Shown here one piece after another: positions 22,286-32,684 of a DNA stretch of 64,000 nt (positions within the stretch are counted from its first letter, which is position 1; each line of letters opens with the position of its first letter). The position numbers and the translations under genes were made by a program. This DNA is from Labia minor. Lineage: Eukaryota; Arthropoda; Insecta; Dermaptera; Spongiphoridae. A model generated the notes under the pieces. It saw only the letters and a list, made by a program, of their open reading frames with translations, made no database searches and was not told the origin of the DNA. The stretch lies in assembly GCA_963082975.1 (NCBI GenBank), contig OY720345.1:27288611-27352610 (forward strand), written 5' to 3'.

Positions 22286-23300
22286 ATATAATAGGAAATT
22301 CGACAATTGCAATTAAAGATATCGTAGAAAAATTAATCGAAGCAGGAAAAGAGGTGGAGTTTGAAATTAATATTGATAAGACAAAATATTTAGTAACAGA
22401 GATAAACAGTATTAACACATAAAGTCTTAACATACCAAAAGTAGAATTTGAAAATGTAGAAAAAATTAAATACTTAGGTTATGTTATGTTATGTACGAGG
22501 GTGGTCTGAAAAGTTTCCGACCTGGCCAAGAAAAACGGCGTTTTTCAATCTTTTTTTTTGTTTTATTTTTCAAAATTCAAGATAATTGAGACCTGTACGA
22601 TGTCAGCTGAACGTGTGCAAAATATTTTGCAAAACCATTTGAATATGGAAAGCTGTGTGCAACGAGGGTGCTGCATTTTCTAACATTAGACCAAAAATTG
22701 CTTCGAAAAAACATTTCTAACGACAATTTGGCGCTGTAGGCGTAATCCAAACGAATTATTGCGTCGATTCATAACTGTTAATGAGACTGTTGACTCTTGT
22801 TATCATGCAGTAAAGGAGCATATCTCGTCAAAATTATTATCAAAGGGGACCAAAATTAAAATACTTTAAAACAATTATTTTGCCGGTTGTGTTGTATGAC
22901 TGTGAGACATGGTCAATGACCGTTGGTAACGAGAGTAGATTTAGAGTATTTGAGAATAGGATTCTTTGTAGCATTTAAGGGTCAAAAAAAGAATGGCGAA
23001 AACTGCATTAAAAAGAATTGCAGGACCTCTATACATCTGCAAACCAAGAAGGTTGCGTTGGACAGGACACTTAGCAAGGGTGATGATCTACTAGCCAAAA
23101 ATATATTTGTGGGGAAGGTAAACGATTGGTTGAAAGACCAAGGACGGAGTTGCTGAACAATATAGGAAAGGGCGTGAGAGAGAGTAGGAGTTGGATGGGT
23201 GTAGCTCATGATAAGAATATTGGAGGAATATGGTTACTACGGCTAAAAACTTTCCAGTTCCGTAGAGCCACTGAGATAAATAAATAAATAAATAATAATT
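22286..23300 (+). mobile_element. LINE fragment (reverse transcriptase C-terminus to 3' tail), interrupted
   Basis: The part to about 22490 reads IVEKLIEAGKEVEFEINIDK then TKYLVTEI, and VEKIKYLGYV: the end of a non-LTR reverse transcriptase domain. After the mariner insertion it resumes near 22797 with YHAVKEHISSKLLSKGTKIK, then VVLYDCETWSMTVGNESRFR and VFENRILCSI, the post-RT segment typical of arthropod LINEs. Downstream frames are broken by indels and stops. The end CCAGTTCCGTAGAGCCAC matches the other LINE tails and is followed by (AAAT)n. Part of the LINE around the insertion point is missing. Confidence 0.8.
22494..22795 (+). mobile_element. Mariner fragment M4 nested in the LINE
   Basis: After a TA it starts CGAGGGTGGTCTGAAAAGTT, a mariner-type TIR. 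The interior encodes, across shifted frames, SAERVQNILQNHLNM, KNISNDNLALLRRN and LLRRFITVNET, a mid-region of mariner transposase leading up to the first catalytic Asp, which is lost. The helix-turn-helix N-terminus, the catalytic C-terminus and the right TIR are absent; the sequence passes straight into LINE. Confidence 0.72.
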
Positions 23301-23935
23301 TAATGTAATTTAATGTGAAAAATAGTAACATTTCTTAATATTTTGATTTGAGTCCGAAATTTTTAATTCAATTATGTTATTCGTTTATTTGTTAAAATAT
23401 GTATTCATTTATTATACGAAACAAATTAGCTTCTATATATTTTCATTTTTTTTTTATTATTTATTATTAATTGAATTTTTTTTTAATGCAATTTTTAGTA
23501 AGCATATATTTTTTTTCATCTTTTGTAGAATTACTCTATAATTAAATTAACGTTTATTCGGAATAAAAAACCGTCCAGTGGAGTTCAAACGGCCAACAAC
23601 GATTATCTGTCACTTGTTACTAAAAAGCTCTCCTCTGACAATTTAATTTCTGCTTTTCACAAAACCCAATTGCGATCATTCTAATCGATATGATGCTTTA
23701 CTAATTAAATTGAATATAAAAGTGTTTACCTATCATTCTATCAGAACAACCGTGTAATATTACGATTATTACAACTTGTAGATGATTCATCTGTTTAATT
23801 ATATTTAGAACATTTAGATTATTCATTCAATTTATTAAATTGTAATATATAAGTATATATAAAATAAAAAGTATTGATAAAACCCTGAATCTAAAAGAAC
23901 TGAAATTGGAAAATTAATAATTATCTATATTTATT
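23301..23935. other. AT-rich interval with a more complex patch
   Basis: The patch at about 23565-23790 (e.g. AACGGCCAACAACGATTATC) is unlike the repeats here and may be conserved host DNA. No reading frame. Confidence 0.35.
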
Positions 23936-24310
23936 TCTGTGGCTCTACGGAATTCGAAAGTTTTTGGCCGCAGCAACCACATTCCTCCAAATATCCCTAT
24001 CCTGAGCCACAGCCATCCATCTCCCATTTCTCTCACATCCCTTACTACATTGTCCACCATCCGTGCCCTTGGTCTTCCAACCGGTCTTTTCCTCTCGATC
24101 TCCCCACAAATATATTTTTCGCTAGTCTATCATCACCCATTCATTCATTGCTACGTGTCCTGTCCATCACAATCTTCTTGATTTTATTTCTTTAACTATA
24201 TAGAGATGCATAGAGGTCATGCAATTCCTCTTAATGCAGTCTCAGCCATTCCCCGGTGACCTCTTTCTTTGCCCCTTAAATGCTTCGTAGAATTCTATTT
24301 GCAAAAGGAA
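23936..24310 (-). mobile_element. LINE 3' end fragment
   Basis: Minus-strand reading gives RKRPVGRPRARMVDNVVRD then VREMG and, at the end, LLRPKTFEFRRATE, the same LINE tail as at 22286-23300 in the opposite orientation. Upstream frames are disrupted. The 80-codon plus-strand frame over it is a shadow. Confidence 0.75.
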
Positions 24311-26348
24311 AATTAAAAACACTTGTGAAAATTCACCAATAAATTTTTTTTTTAAGTTAAAACACATAACTTAAATATAATATTATCTTTCAAAAGAGAA
24401 GTAACCAATTAATACATTAATTTACAGAAATATTTATTGAAATAGTAAATAGTAGTTATTGATTTAGTATAAATGATCGACCATCTGGATTAGTTCATAC
24501 ATAAATTGAATAAATAGAATTAATCTTTCAATTTTATAGTAATTGGATTCAATTCCTAAATATATTATAATATTAAACTAAACCTTAACATTCTATTAAA
24601 TGATCTTGGTATTAAATATTATAAATTGTTCGATTAATATTTAAAGGATTATATTTTTAAAATTTGTATTTACATTGATGACAAAAATCCAAACATTAAG
24701 AAGTAGTTGTGCTAGGTAAACATAAAAGTATTGGGTGTTTGCATATAAATTTATTATTTTTAATTAACACATGTGATTTTATGATTTTGTGATACATTTC
24801 TGGTGATAACTAAAATATAGAAAAGTTAATACAAACTATAAAATTTATTATTATTATTATTATTATTGGGGGCTAAAGGCAGCTAGCTTGTTGTCATCAT
24901 CCATCATAAATTGTTTTTTATCAACTTTTCTTCCATTATCTTCGCAGGGGACAGCCAGCCATGCAAACAGTAAATAGATGAATTTTAGACAAAGCATTTG
25001 TCTACTTAAGCGATTTATTTATTTAATGATTCAAGGTTACAGGTTGAGGCATACGTGAGTAAAGATACCTTAAATGTGAAATAGTGGCATCTTAATAACT
25101 GTTATTATCTTCAGGATTTTGTATCCATACCTTTTATGTTTACTAAGCTGTTTAATAATTCTATCTTGGTATTTTTCCGCTAGTGTATATGTTAAATATT
25201 TAATATTAAAATATACTTTGATATATAGATTGAAAAATTGATAAATGTCCGAATGTAACTGTAATTTTTTCTCAACCAAAAATATACAATTTGAAAAAAG
25301 TGAAAAATGAATTATTTAACATTTTAAGAGATATTCTTATTTTTAAATGTTTCTAATAATCTCTTTTAAATGTTCTAAATCACACTTTTATTGGTAAAGA
25401 ATATCAAATTATTAAATTAAAATTTTTTTTAAATCACTATATTTATGATGATATTTTTTTAAAAAAAAAATTTTTTCCTGGTGTAATTAATTTTAACTAT
25501 GTTCAACATTTTGCAATTTAATAATATTCATTGACTTATTAATTTATTCTATAATTGATGTTAATATCATCATAATTATAAATTATTATTGTGTTAAATA
25601 GAAAAATAGATTAAACGTACAATAATAACTACAATGTAAATCGGTTGTTAATTTATCTCTCATTACCAATATATAAAACGGGGTATAGATAAAAACTAAT
25701 AAATTAAATATAAGCATATGTTTAAAAACAATAATGATAAAATTATCAATTATGAAATTTATTTATTTATTAATAAATGAAAAAATACATTAAAAAAAAA
25801 TCACATAATCATAATGTATTAAATATATATGTATATATAATATTATTTGATGAATTATTAATTGACTTCTAATAGGTGTTTATTTTTATTATTTTTTTAA
25901 AAAATAATCCATTAATATTTTAATCATTATTTTTTTTATCGATTTTACAAAATCAAATTTTAATTAATTTATTTATTTATTTTAACTATATATATATAAC
26001 TTTTGATTTGATATATTGAATACTATTTAGAAACCTATTCATATTTAATTTATTTTTATTAAAAAATTGACTAATTATATAAATATACTAATACACTGAA
26101 TTTTAAAGAACACAAATTATTTTGGGAGAGATTATTAAAATGAAGCAAAGAAAAAAAATCATTTCTTTTAACAAAATCATTTCAAAAGGATGTATTCTTC
26201 CAATTTACTGATCAATATTTTCATTTTAATAGTATTATTTTATATTCATTGATTTTGATTGCTCAATTATTTTCAATTAGTCATGATACTTAACGTGACA
26301 TTTATATCTATGATTGTTCTGATGTAATAATTTATTAAAATAATATTA
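24311..26348. other. AT-rich non-coding interval
   Basis: About 2 kb of A+T-rich DNA. (ATT)n at 24848-24867 is followed by a short more complex patch (GGGGGCTAAAGGCAGCTAGC). No gene recognised. Confidence 0.55.
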
Positions 26349-26822
26349 CATTAGAACAGTGGTTCTTAAACTGTGGTCCGCGGACCCCTGGGGGTCCGCG
26401 AAGCCTTTACTGGGGGTCCGCGGTCCTCGGAAAAAAATCATCGTAAAAATATATACATATATAAATATTTAAAGTTCATTGTTTAACTATATCCTCCTAG
26501 AGAATTACGGCTATAATTTAATACTATTAATAATACTATTTTATTTTATTAAATTGATAATTATGTCAATTAATTTTTTGTGAATAAATAAACATATATA
26601 AAAAACTATATATAAAATTTGAATTTTCATCCATTCATTCATTTAAAATCATTTTTCGATTGTTCCTTTAAAATAATCCCTCTTAGGGGCTCGGAAGGGG
26701 AGGCATATAAGGGAATTTTCTTTCACTTTGTTATTGGGGAAAACCAGGGGAGGGGACAGTCTTACCCGGAAAAACCCAAATTGTCAGCGTCCACTCTGGG
26801 GTTTTAAACAGTTTTAAAGCAA

Positions 26823-26935
26823 ATGTTAATTATAAGTTCATTTCTCAACGAGTTGTATCTTTAAATTATTTTTATTAATGTTAATTATAAGTTCATTTCT
26901 CAACGAGTTGTATCTTTAAATTATTTTTATTAATT
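26823..26935. repeat. 54-bp tandem duplication in the hAT leader
   Basis: The block containing TAATTATAAGTTCATTTCTC and AACGAGTTGTATCTTTAAAT occurs twice back to back, the second copy starting near 26878. It lies between the left TIR and the transposase start. Confidence 0.85.
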
Positions 26936-27116
26936 TAATTAATTATAATTAAATTATAGCTAATAATAGTTTATTATAGCTAATAATTTTTTTTAATTTT
27001 TAGTGTAATTTGCATGATCATTATTTTATAAAAACACTAAACACATTTTGCAATTTCCCAGAAAGGCTGTTTTTGAGAGTAAGTATAAGTTAGTTTTATG
27101 AATAAAAAATATTTAT

Positions 27117-27402
27117 TTTAATAATATTTTAGAATCAAATTACGAAATTAATAATATTTTAGAATCAAATTACGAAATTAATAATATTTTAGAATCAAAT
27201 TACGAAATATATTTATTATATAAATTAATATTCATTTAAAATGATATTAAATCATTTATTTAAAATGATTTAAAACATTTATTAAAATGATTTAAAACAT
27301 TCATTTAAAATGATATTAAAACATTCATTTAAAATCATATTAAAACATAGCTAGTAAATAATAATTCGTTATATTTATATTATATTTATATTATATTTAT
27401 AT
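27117..27402. repeat. Tandem repeats just upstream of the transposase
   Basis: Three 30-bp units each containing ATATTTTAGAATCAAATTAC (27117-27209) are followed by four or five imperfect CATTCATTTAAAATGATATT units (about 27228-27346) and a short TTATATTTATA repeat (27366-27402). Such arrays in a hAT leader could bind transposase or act as promoter spacing; only the repeats themselves are seen. Confidence 0.85.
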
Positions 27403-27437
27403 TATTGAAGTTCAATGTTAATAAATTACTCCATAAA

Positions 27438-29297
27438 ATGGATCGTTGGCTACAAACTGGTTCAACACAGAAACGGAAAGAATCAGATGATGAGGCATCA
27501 ACAGCAAACTCTACCAAGAAACGCAAAACTAGAAAATATTCGGATGATTATTTATCATTTGGATTTACTTATATTTGCAACAATGATGTGGAAAGACCAG
27601 TCTGCGTTTTATGTCAGGAAAGTTTATCCAATGAAAGTATGAAACCTGCTAATCTCAGACGTCATTTACAAACAAAGCACAGCGAGCATGTTAGTAAGTC
27701 TATCGAATTTTTTAAAATGAAAAAAGAAGAACTTAATTCAAGTCAGAAATTGATGGTAAAGACGGGATCTGGTGGTATGAGTAAGAAAGCAGTAATGGCA
27801 TCATATGAAGTAGCTCTACTTATTGCTAAAGCAGGAAAGCCGCATAATATAGCAGAGCAATTAATTCTTCCTGCTACAAAAGTAATTACAAATATAATGT
27901 TAGGAACTAAAGCAGCAAACGATATAAATTTGATTTCATTATCAAATGATACGGTTAAGAATAGGATTGAAGACATGTCATGTAATATAAAAGAAGAATT
28001 AATATCGAGAGTGCGCAAAAGTCACTATTACTCATTACAATTGGATGAAAGTACTGATGTCACTAATAATGCCAATTTGTTAGCTTTCATTAGATATGAG
28101 TTTGAAAATCAAATACAAGAAGATGTATTGTTTTGTGATTCACTACCTTCACGAACGACAGCTAATGACATATTTAACAGTTTGAATAATTTTATAACCG
28201 AAAATGAAATAGAGTGGCCAAAATGTGTTGGAATTTGCACTGATGGTGCTCGTGCAATGTCAGGTACAAGAACTGGATTGATTGCTCTTATTAAAAATGT
28301 TGCGCCTCAGGTTGTTTGGAATCATTGCTGCATTCACAGAGAATCATTAGCAGCCAAAAATATGTCACCAGATTTGAAAAGAACATTAGACGAAGTAGTT
28401 AAAATTGTCAATTTCATTAAGGCTCGTCCACTTAATTCCAGAGTTTTTAAAATTTTGTGTGAGGAAATGGGTAGTCAACATACACATTTATTATTACATA
28501 CAGATGTACGTTGGTTGTCCCGCGGGAAAGTACTCATTCGCCTTTTTGAGCTTCGAGATGAAATACGATTGTTTTTAATAGATGCGCATTTTGAACTGAC
28601 CGAATGTTTCAATGATTTTATCTGGTTAGCTAAGGTGGCTTACTTGACTGATATTTTTACAAAATTGAACGAACTTAATTTGAGCCTGCAAGGTACTGTT
28701 GTAAATATATTTAAAGTTGAAGATAAAATAGAAGCAATGATTAAAAAAATCGACTTGTGGTCGAAACGCATCCAGAACGGTGTATATGAGTCTTTTCCAA
28801 CTCTCAATGATTTCATAGAAAGCTCCAGTGAAAAATTGCTTAATCAAACGCGTCAATTATTTGTTGAACATTTAATTACTTTGAAAAGCAACTTCAGGAA
28901 GTATTTTTCTACTCCTGATCCTTGCAATAACTGGATCAGAGATCCATTTAATATGGAAATTACAAATGCTAAACATTTATCTGCACCTGAACAAGATATT
29001 CTCGTGGAATTATCATGTGATACAACTTATAAACTAAAATTTAACAAAACTGAATTGAGCAACTTTTGGTTACTTCTCAGGTCAGATTATCCTGCGCTTG
29101 CAAATAAAGCACTTCAACACTTGATTCCATTCTGCACAACATATTTATGCGAACAAGCTTTTTCGGTACTATTTTATATTAAGTCTAAATATAGAAACAA
29201 ATTAAATGTAGAGCCGGATCTTAGATTAAAAGTTTCCAATATTAAGCCAGATATTGAGATTCTTGTTTCAAGAAAACAACTGCATACATCTCATTAA
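27438..29297 (+). CDS. hAT transposase, BED-finger (ZBED5/Buster-like)
   Basis: A 619-residue open frame with no introns or stops. The ATG at 27438 (MDRWLQTGS) is preferred over the upstream in-frame TTG at 27405 because related proteins begin MD.WL.TG. Residues 27-33 (KKRKTRK) form a basic, nuclear-localisation-like patch. C56-x2-C59...H76-x4-H81 is a BED-type zinc finger for DNA binding. The RNase H-like core shows the hAT triad: D203 in LQLDEST, D269 in CTDGARAMSG and E572 in CEQAFS; CCIHRESLA (297-305) and HTDVRWLSRG (354-363) are further family motifs. The insertion domain sits between D269 and E572. Closest known relatives are the domesticated vertebrate ZBED5/SCAND3-type proteins, but here it lies within its own TIRs and is a transposon gene. 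All key residues are present, so the enzyme looks functional. Confidence 0.93.
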   Translation: MDRWLQTGSTQKRKESDDEASTANSTKKRKTRKYSDDYLSFGFTYICNNDVERPVCVLCQESLSNESMKPANLRRHLQTKHSEHVSKSIEFFKMKKEELNSSQKLMVKTGSGGMSKKAVMASYEVALLIAKAGKPHNIAEQLILPATKVITNIMLGTKAANDINLISLSNDTVKNRIEDMSCNIKEELISRVRKSHYYSLQLDESTDVTNNANLLAFIRYEFENQIQEDVLFCDSLPSRTTANDIFNSLNNFITENEIEWPKCVGICTDGARAMSGTRTGLIALIKNVAPQVVWNHCCIHRESLAAKNMSPDLKRTLDEVVKIVNFIKARPLNSRVFKILCEEMGSQHTHLLLHTDVRWLSRGKVLIRLFELRDEIRLFLIDAHFELTECFNDFIWLAKVAYLTDIFTKLNELNLSLQGTVVNIFKVEDKIEAMIKKIDLWSKRIQNGVYESFPTLNDFIESSSEKLLNQTRQLFVEHLITLKSNFRKYFSTPDPCNNWIRDPFNMEITNAKHLSAPEQDILVELSCDTTYKLKFNKTELSNFWLLLRSDYPALANKALQHLIPFCTTYLCEQAFSVLFYIKSKYRNKLNVEPDLRLKVSNIKPDIEILVSRKQLHTSH

Positions 29298-29332
29298 ATA
29301 TGTAAGTTATATTTAATGAGATAGATGCAGTT
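29278..29332 (+). other. 24-bp-stem hairpin over the transposase stop codon
   Basis: Arms 29278-29301 and 29309-29332 are inverted copies with one mismatch (left includes TGCATACATCTCATTAAATA; loop GTAAGTT). The stem contains the last codons and the TAA stop. In RNA it would be a long stable stem at the 3' end of the coding region; its role is unknown. Confidence 0.8.
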
Positions 29333-29691
29333 ATTTTTTAAAATATTTCTTATTTAATATTTTCTGAAAAAAATTATAAAATATTTATATGAATTTAATG
29401 TAAGTACCCATTATAATTTGTGAGATTTGTTGCTATGACAATGTTTGTATTTTCTTTCTTCAATATTATAATTTCTAATAAAATGTGTTCTACAATATGC
29501 AAAAAAATCGTTATTCACCAATCACTGTTAGAAATATTCATCATATATCCTTGTCCTTATGAGATCGTAAGCCAGAAATTAATTAATAAAATGACGTAAA
29601 GTACCTAAAGTTGTGATGGGGGTCCGTCAAAAAAAATTTTTTCAAGTGGGGGTCCGTGGAGTACATAAGTTTAAGAACCTATGCATTAGAA

Positions 29692-30056
29692 GAAATGTTA
29701 TTTTACTTTATCGAAGAATAATATTCAAGCTATGAGAATTGAAACAACTGACATATCAGTTTCATCAGTCGTTATCATTTTATAAAACATTTTAGAAAAA
29801 AAAAAAAATTACACCTTGGCTTAGGTAAATATAGAGAATGTAGCGAATGTTATTCAGTTCATGGGAATTGATTGGATATATATATTTCTAAAAAAATATC
29901 AAAACATTTATATATATAATTTATTTTTAATTACACTTTCTCTTAAGAATATAGATTACATATAGTTACAATAAATATGAGTTATGTGATAGACTTAATA
30001 AGGGTAGAGTAAATTAATTTACTAAGGATGTATTATTTAACTTATTAAAAATTTAA

Positions 30057-30090
<34 letters not shown>

Positions 30091-30371
30091 GTAACAATGA
30101 TTCAGAAAGTCGTGCGTGCTTATTGGTTGATTTGGATTTTATACTACCTGAAAGTATTCGTAATTCGCATGGATGAAGGACTAATTAAATTAATAAATAT
30201 TAAATTTAACGTGGATAATTACTTAAATAAACCTAAAGAATTCCATTCTTAGAATAATTTCAATAAGTAAATTTAATCTTTGTTACCCACTGATACACTG
30301 TTATCAAACAAACGATGGAGCCGAATTTTGTAAGTACACGTAGGTCCTAGTCAAATTTTTAAAAACTTTCT
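29692..30371. other. AT-rich non-coding interval
   Basis: (TAA)n at about 30058-30090. Nothing else recognised. Confidence 0.6.
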
Positions 30372-30990
30372 TATCTTATCTTATTATGCTAGCTAAAATT
30401 GTATATATGTATTTATCTATATATATTGGTTCTCAAAAACCGCTCTAACGATTTTTTTCAAATTCACACTAGATATAGTATTTATAAAGAAAAATTAAGT
30501 TTTATTGATGATATCTCTTGAAACATACAGCTTCATTATTAATTTCTTAATTGAAAATTATATATGGAAAACGTCAAAATTTTTAATACTGCCTGCTAAG
30601 ACAGTAAAAAAATGACAATTTTTTATCTAAATACATATAGTCCAGCGGTTGGACTGATGTTTTAACGAGTGGATTTCGTCGGTTCGAAACTCGCCGGGTG
30701 AATCGTTATTTAAAAATGAAAATAATGATTTTGTTATTTTTTTTTCTTTTTATCTATTGTTTACTTTTTAATAAATTACTATTCTATATTTATTTATTCA
30801 TTGTTCTTTTATTAATAAAGTTTTAGATAGTTTTATAAGTTTTAATATTTTTTCAATAAAATATTATTCAATATATTTATTAATATTATTTTATTTATTA
30901 TTATTGAGTAGCCGAAGTTCCATTCATTTTAATCAGATTGATGCAATGATGCAACAGTTAATAATTGTAATATTGTAATAAATTTCTATC
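30372..30990 (+). mobile_element. HP-family element, hairpin end lost
   Basis: Begins TCTTATCTTATTATGCTAGC and continues through AACCGCTCTAACGATTTTTT to TTATTTTAATCAGATTGATG-type blocks, in the order of the complete copy at 54862-55492 read in reverse. A tRNA-like insertion sits at about 30640-30705. Confidence 0.6.
30640..30705 (+). repeat. tRNA-like segment (SINE head or tRNA pseudogene)
   Basis: TAGTCCAGCGGTTGGAC resembles a tRNA D-arm with A-box, and GTCGGTTCGAAACTC resembles a T-arm with B-box. The anticodon and acceptor stems do not pair properly, so it is not a working tRNA gene. Confidence 0.4.
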
Positions 30991-31099
30991 TTGAAAATTG
31001 TTACATATTATTCAGGATATTTTAAAAACTATTTCTTTCTTTAATTAATATTCATTTTTTCTATAAGTCAGATATATTTCCAAATATTAAATAATTTTT

Positions 31100-31580
31100 G
31101 AAGTGAAAACTTCTTTAGCGGCGTTGAGCACTTTTGCGGGATGGGGAAAAAGTATAGAACTCGCGTGATCGTGACCAACACCATGAAACCATCTGCTTTC
31201 AAATTTCTTATAACAGAGCGCGAAATTTGAATTGTCATTAGAACTGTTTTATAAATTATCTCTAACATATAAATATATATTTATTATGTAAAGTTCATTT
31301 CATATATACATATATAATCAAAATTATACGAAATGAACTTCACATAATAAATATATATTTTATGTTAGAGATAAGAATTATAAAACAGTTCGTATTGCAA
31401 TATTTTAAACAAAGTTGTGTATTTATATATATATAAATATAAGTTACAAATTTGTTTAAAATATATGTTTAAAATAATATATAAGTTATATATATATACA
31501 TGCATATGAAATTCATCTTTCTCGTGAAATAGCGCGAATTTCGTCTGTTTTAAAATTTCTTACGCAGAAGTTTTCACTTC
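31100..31580. repeat. Nested inverted-repeat element, family unknown
   Basis: The outer 15-bp perfect inverted repeats GAAGTGAAAACTTCT (31100-31114 and inverse at 31566-31580) enclose a 480-bp segment. Inside is a second inverted repeat with about 64-bp arms (31241-31305 and 31329-31392) around a 23-bp loop. The left part (GCACTTTTGCGGGATGGGG, ATCGTGACCAACACC) is of higher complexity than the flanks. Possibly a foldback or MITE-type element. Confidence 0.5.
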
Positions 31581-31742
31581 TGTCGGCCAGTCCCACGACT
31601 GCCAATTTTGCTTTTTTAATTCCGAAAAGCTGCAAAGCACGTTTTTTTGTCTTTAGTTTGTTTTATAACCACTTGGGGCGCTAAACAGTTTTTCAAAAAA
31701 ACACTATAGAAAAAAAATATATGTACCTATATATTATATATT

Positions 31743-31978
31743 TATGTATTATTGAGGAGCACAAGTTCATTAATTTTAATCAGATTGATGCAAATGTGTA
31801 ACATTTAATAATTGTAATAAATAATTAAAGAATTGTGTATCAATATTTTTTAAAGGGTAGAGCGAGAGCTCGGTGTCCCAGGTATTAATATTACCAGCCA
31901 AATCCAATAATAATGAATCATTTTTTTTAACTTAAGTACCGAGCCGAGGCTCGGGGTCCCGGTTCTTAAGCACCTAAA
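31743..31978 (+). mobile_element. HP-family element, hairpin-end half
   Basis: Contains AATTTTAATCAGATTGATGC and ACCAGCCAAATCCAATAATA, and near its end the hairpin CCGAGCC-GA-GGCTCGG (31939-31954) followed by GGTCCCGG. It matches 54862-55075 in inverse orientation. The other half is absent. Confidence 0.6.
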
Positions 31979-32089
31979 ACCCAAGAGGATGGTACATTTA
32001 TGTTCTAAATCCGTTGTGGTGTTTTTGAGAATTCGTTAAGAGTGTGTGAGTCAATCCGTGCATTTGAGCCTTATATATATATATATATA

Positions 32090-32673
32090 TACAGGGGTTG
32101 GACAAAAATATGGAAACACCTTTAAAAAAACATGTTTCTTTGCTTAAGCACGACCAGCAATTTCCTGTTTATGAAGCTCCCTTCTAATTGTTTTGGTACT
32201 CACAGGGTTCGGTAACACAACATTCATTACAGCAGTAACTTTTGCAGCTGTGATCTTCTTATTTTTCGTCACAATTGCCCTTAATGATGTCACGATCACT
32301 CAGGACACACTTTCGTCCGCGCTGTGATTTAGCAGATGATGTTTTTCCGCTTTTCAAATATGCGGAATAAATCTTCGATACAGTACCTCTTGTAACACTA
32401 AACACCTCGGCTACCTTGCTTACGGAAGCACCTACCATACGTGCTCCAACAATTTGCCCACGTTCGAAGTCTGTTAACTCTTACATAATGCAATGACAAC
32501 CTCACATAACAGTACTCCGACAACAACTGAACTGTTTAGCACACTTACGAAGTTGTATAGGTGGCGTCAGTAGTCAAAAACGCCAGCGGCACCTACATAT
32601 TTCATTAAAATCATTCTTTCTTTTCAAACATGCATTTCACAAGTTGTTTCCATATTTTTGTCCAACCCCTGTA
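32090..32673 (-). mobile_element. Tc1-like deletion derivative with perfect 27-bp TIRs
   Basis: The element is 32092-32671 (580 bp), flanked by TA on both sides. The ends are identical for 27 bp, starting CAGGGGTTGGACAAAAATAT. From 32486 down to 32144 the minus strand encodes the paired helix-turn-helix N-terminus of a Tc1 transposase: ELTDFERGQIVGARMVGASV, SKVAEVFSVTRGTVSKIYSA, then after a one-base shift KITAAKVTAVMNVVLPNPVS and TKTIRRELHK. Codon 2 is a stop. The whole catalytic DDE domain is deleted. The perfect TIRs suggest recent movement by a transposase supplied elsewhere. Confidence 0.88.
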
Positions 32674-32684
32674 TATAATTATAA

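Larger units (their letters stand above)
26349..29691 (+). mobile_element. Complete hAT element with 8-bp target duplication
   Basis: The element spans 26357-29683 (3327 bp). Left end CAGTGGTTCTTAAACT and reverse-complemented right end CATAGGTTCTTAAACT form 16-bp TIRs with two mismatches. CATTAGAA is present exactly on both sides (26349-26356 and 29684-29691), the 8-bp duplication of hAT elements. Subterminal GGGGTCCG motifs recur at both ends (e.g. 26391-26398, 29649-29656). The left one lies in a perfect 10-bp-stem palindrome, CGCGGACCCC-TG-GGGGTCCGCG (26379-26400). It carries one intact transposase frame. Ends, duplication and open frame together indicate a recent insertion that may still be mobile. 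Confidence 0.93.

Noticed and set aside
22923-23209. 77- and 75-codon frames on opposite strands
   Set aside because: Plus frame is a shifted reading of the LINE 3' region and minus frame its antisense shadow.
26823-27402. CRISPR-like or satellite array
   Set aside because: Units are directly adjacent with no spacers and lie inside a hAT leader; this is eukaryotic DNA.
27405-27437. TTG at 27405 as the transposase start
   Set aside because: Eukaryotic initiation favours the in-frame ATG at 27438, where the family's typical MD.WL start begins.
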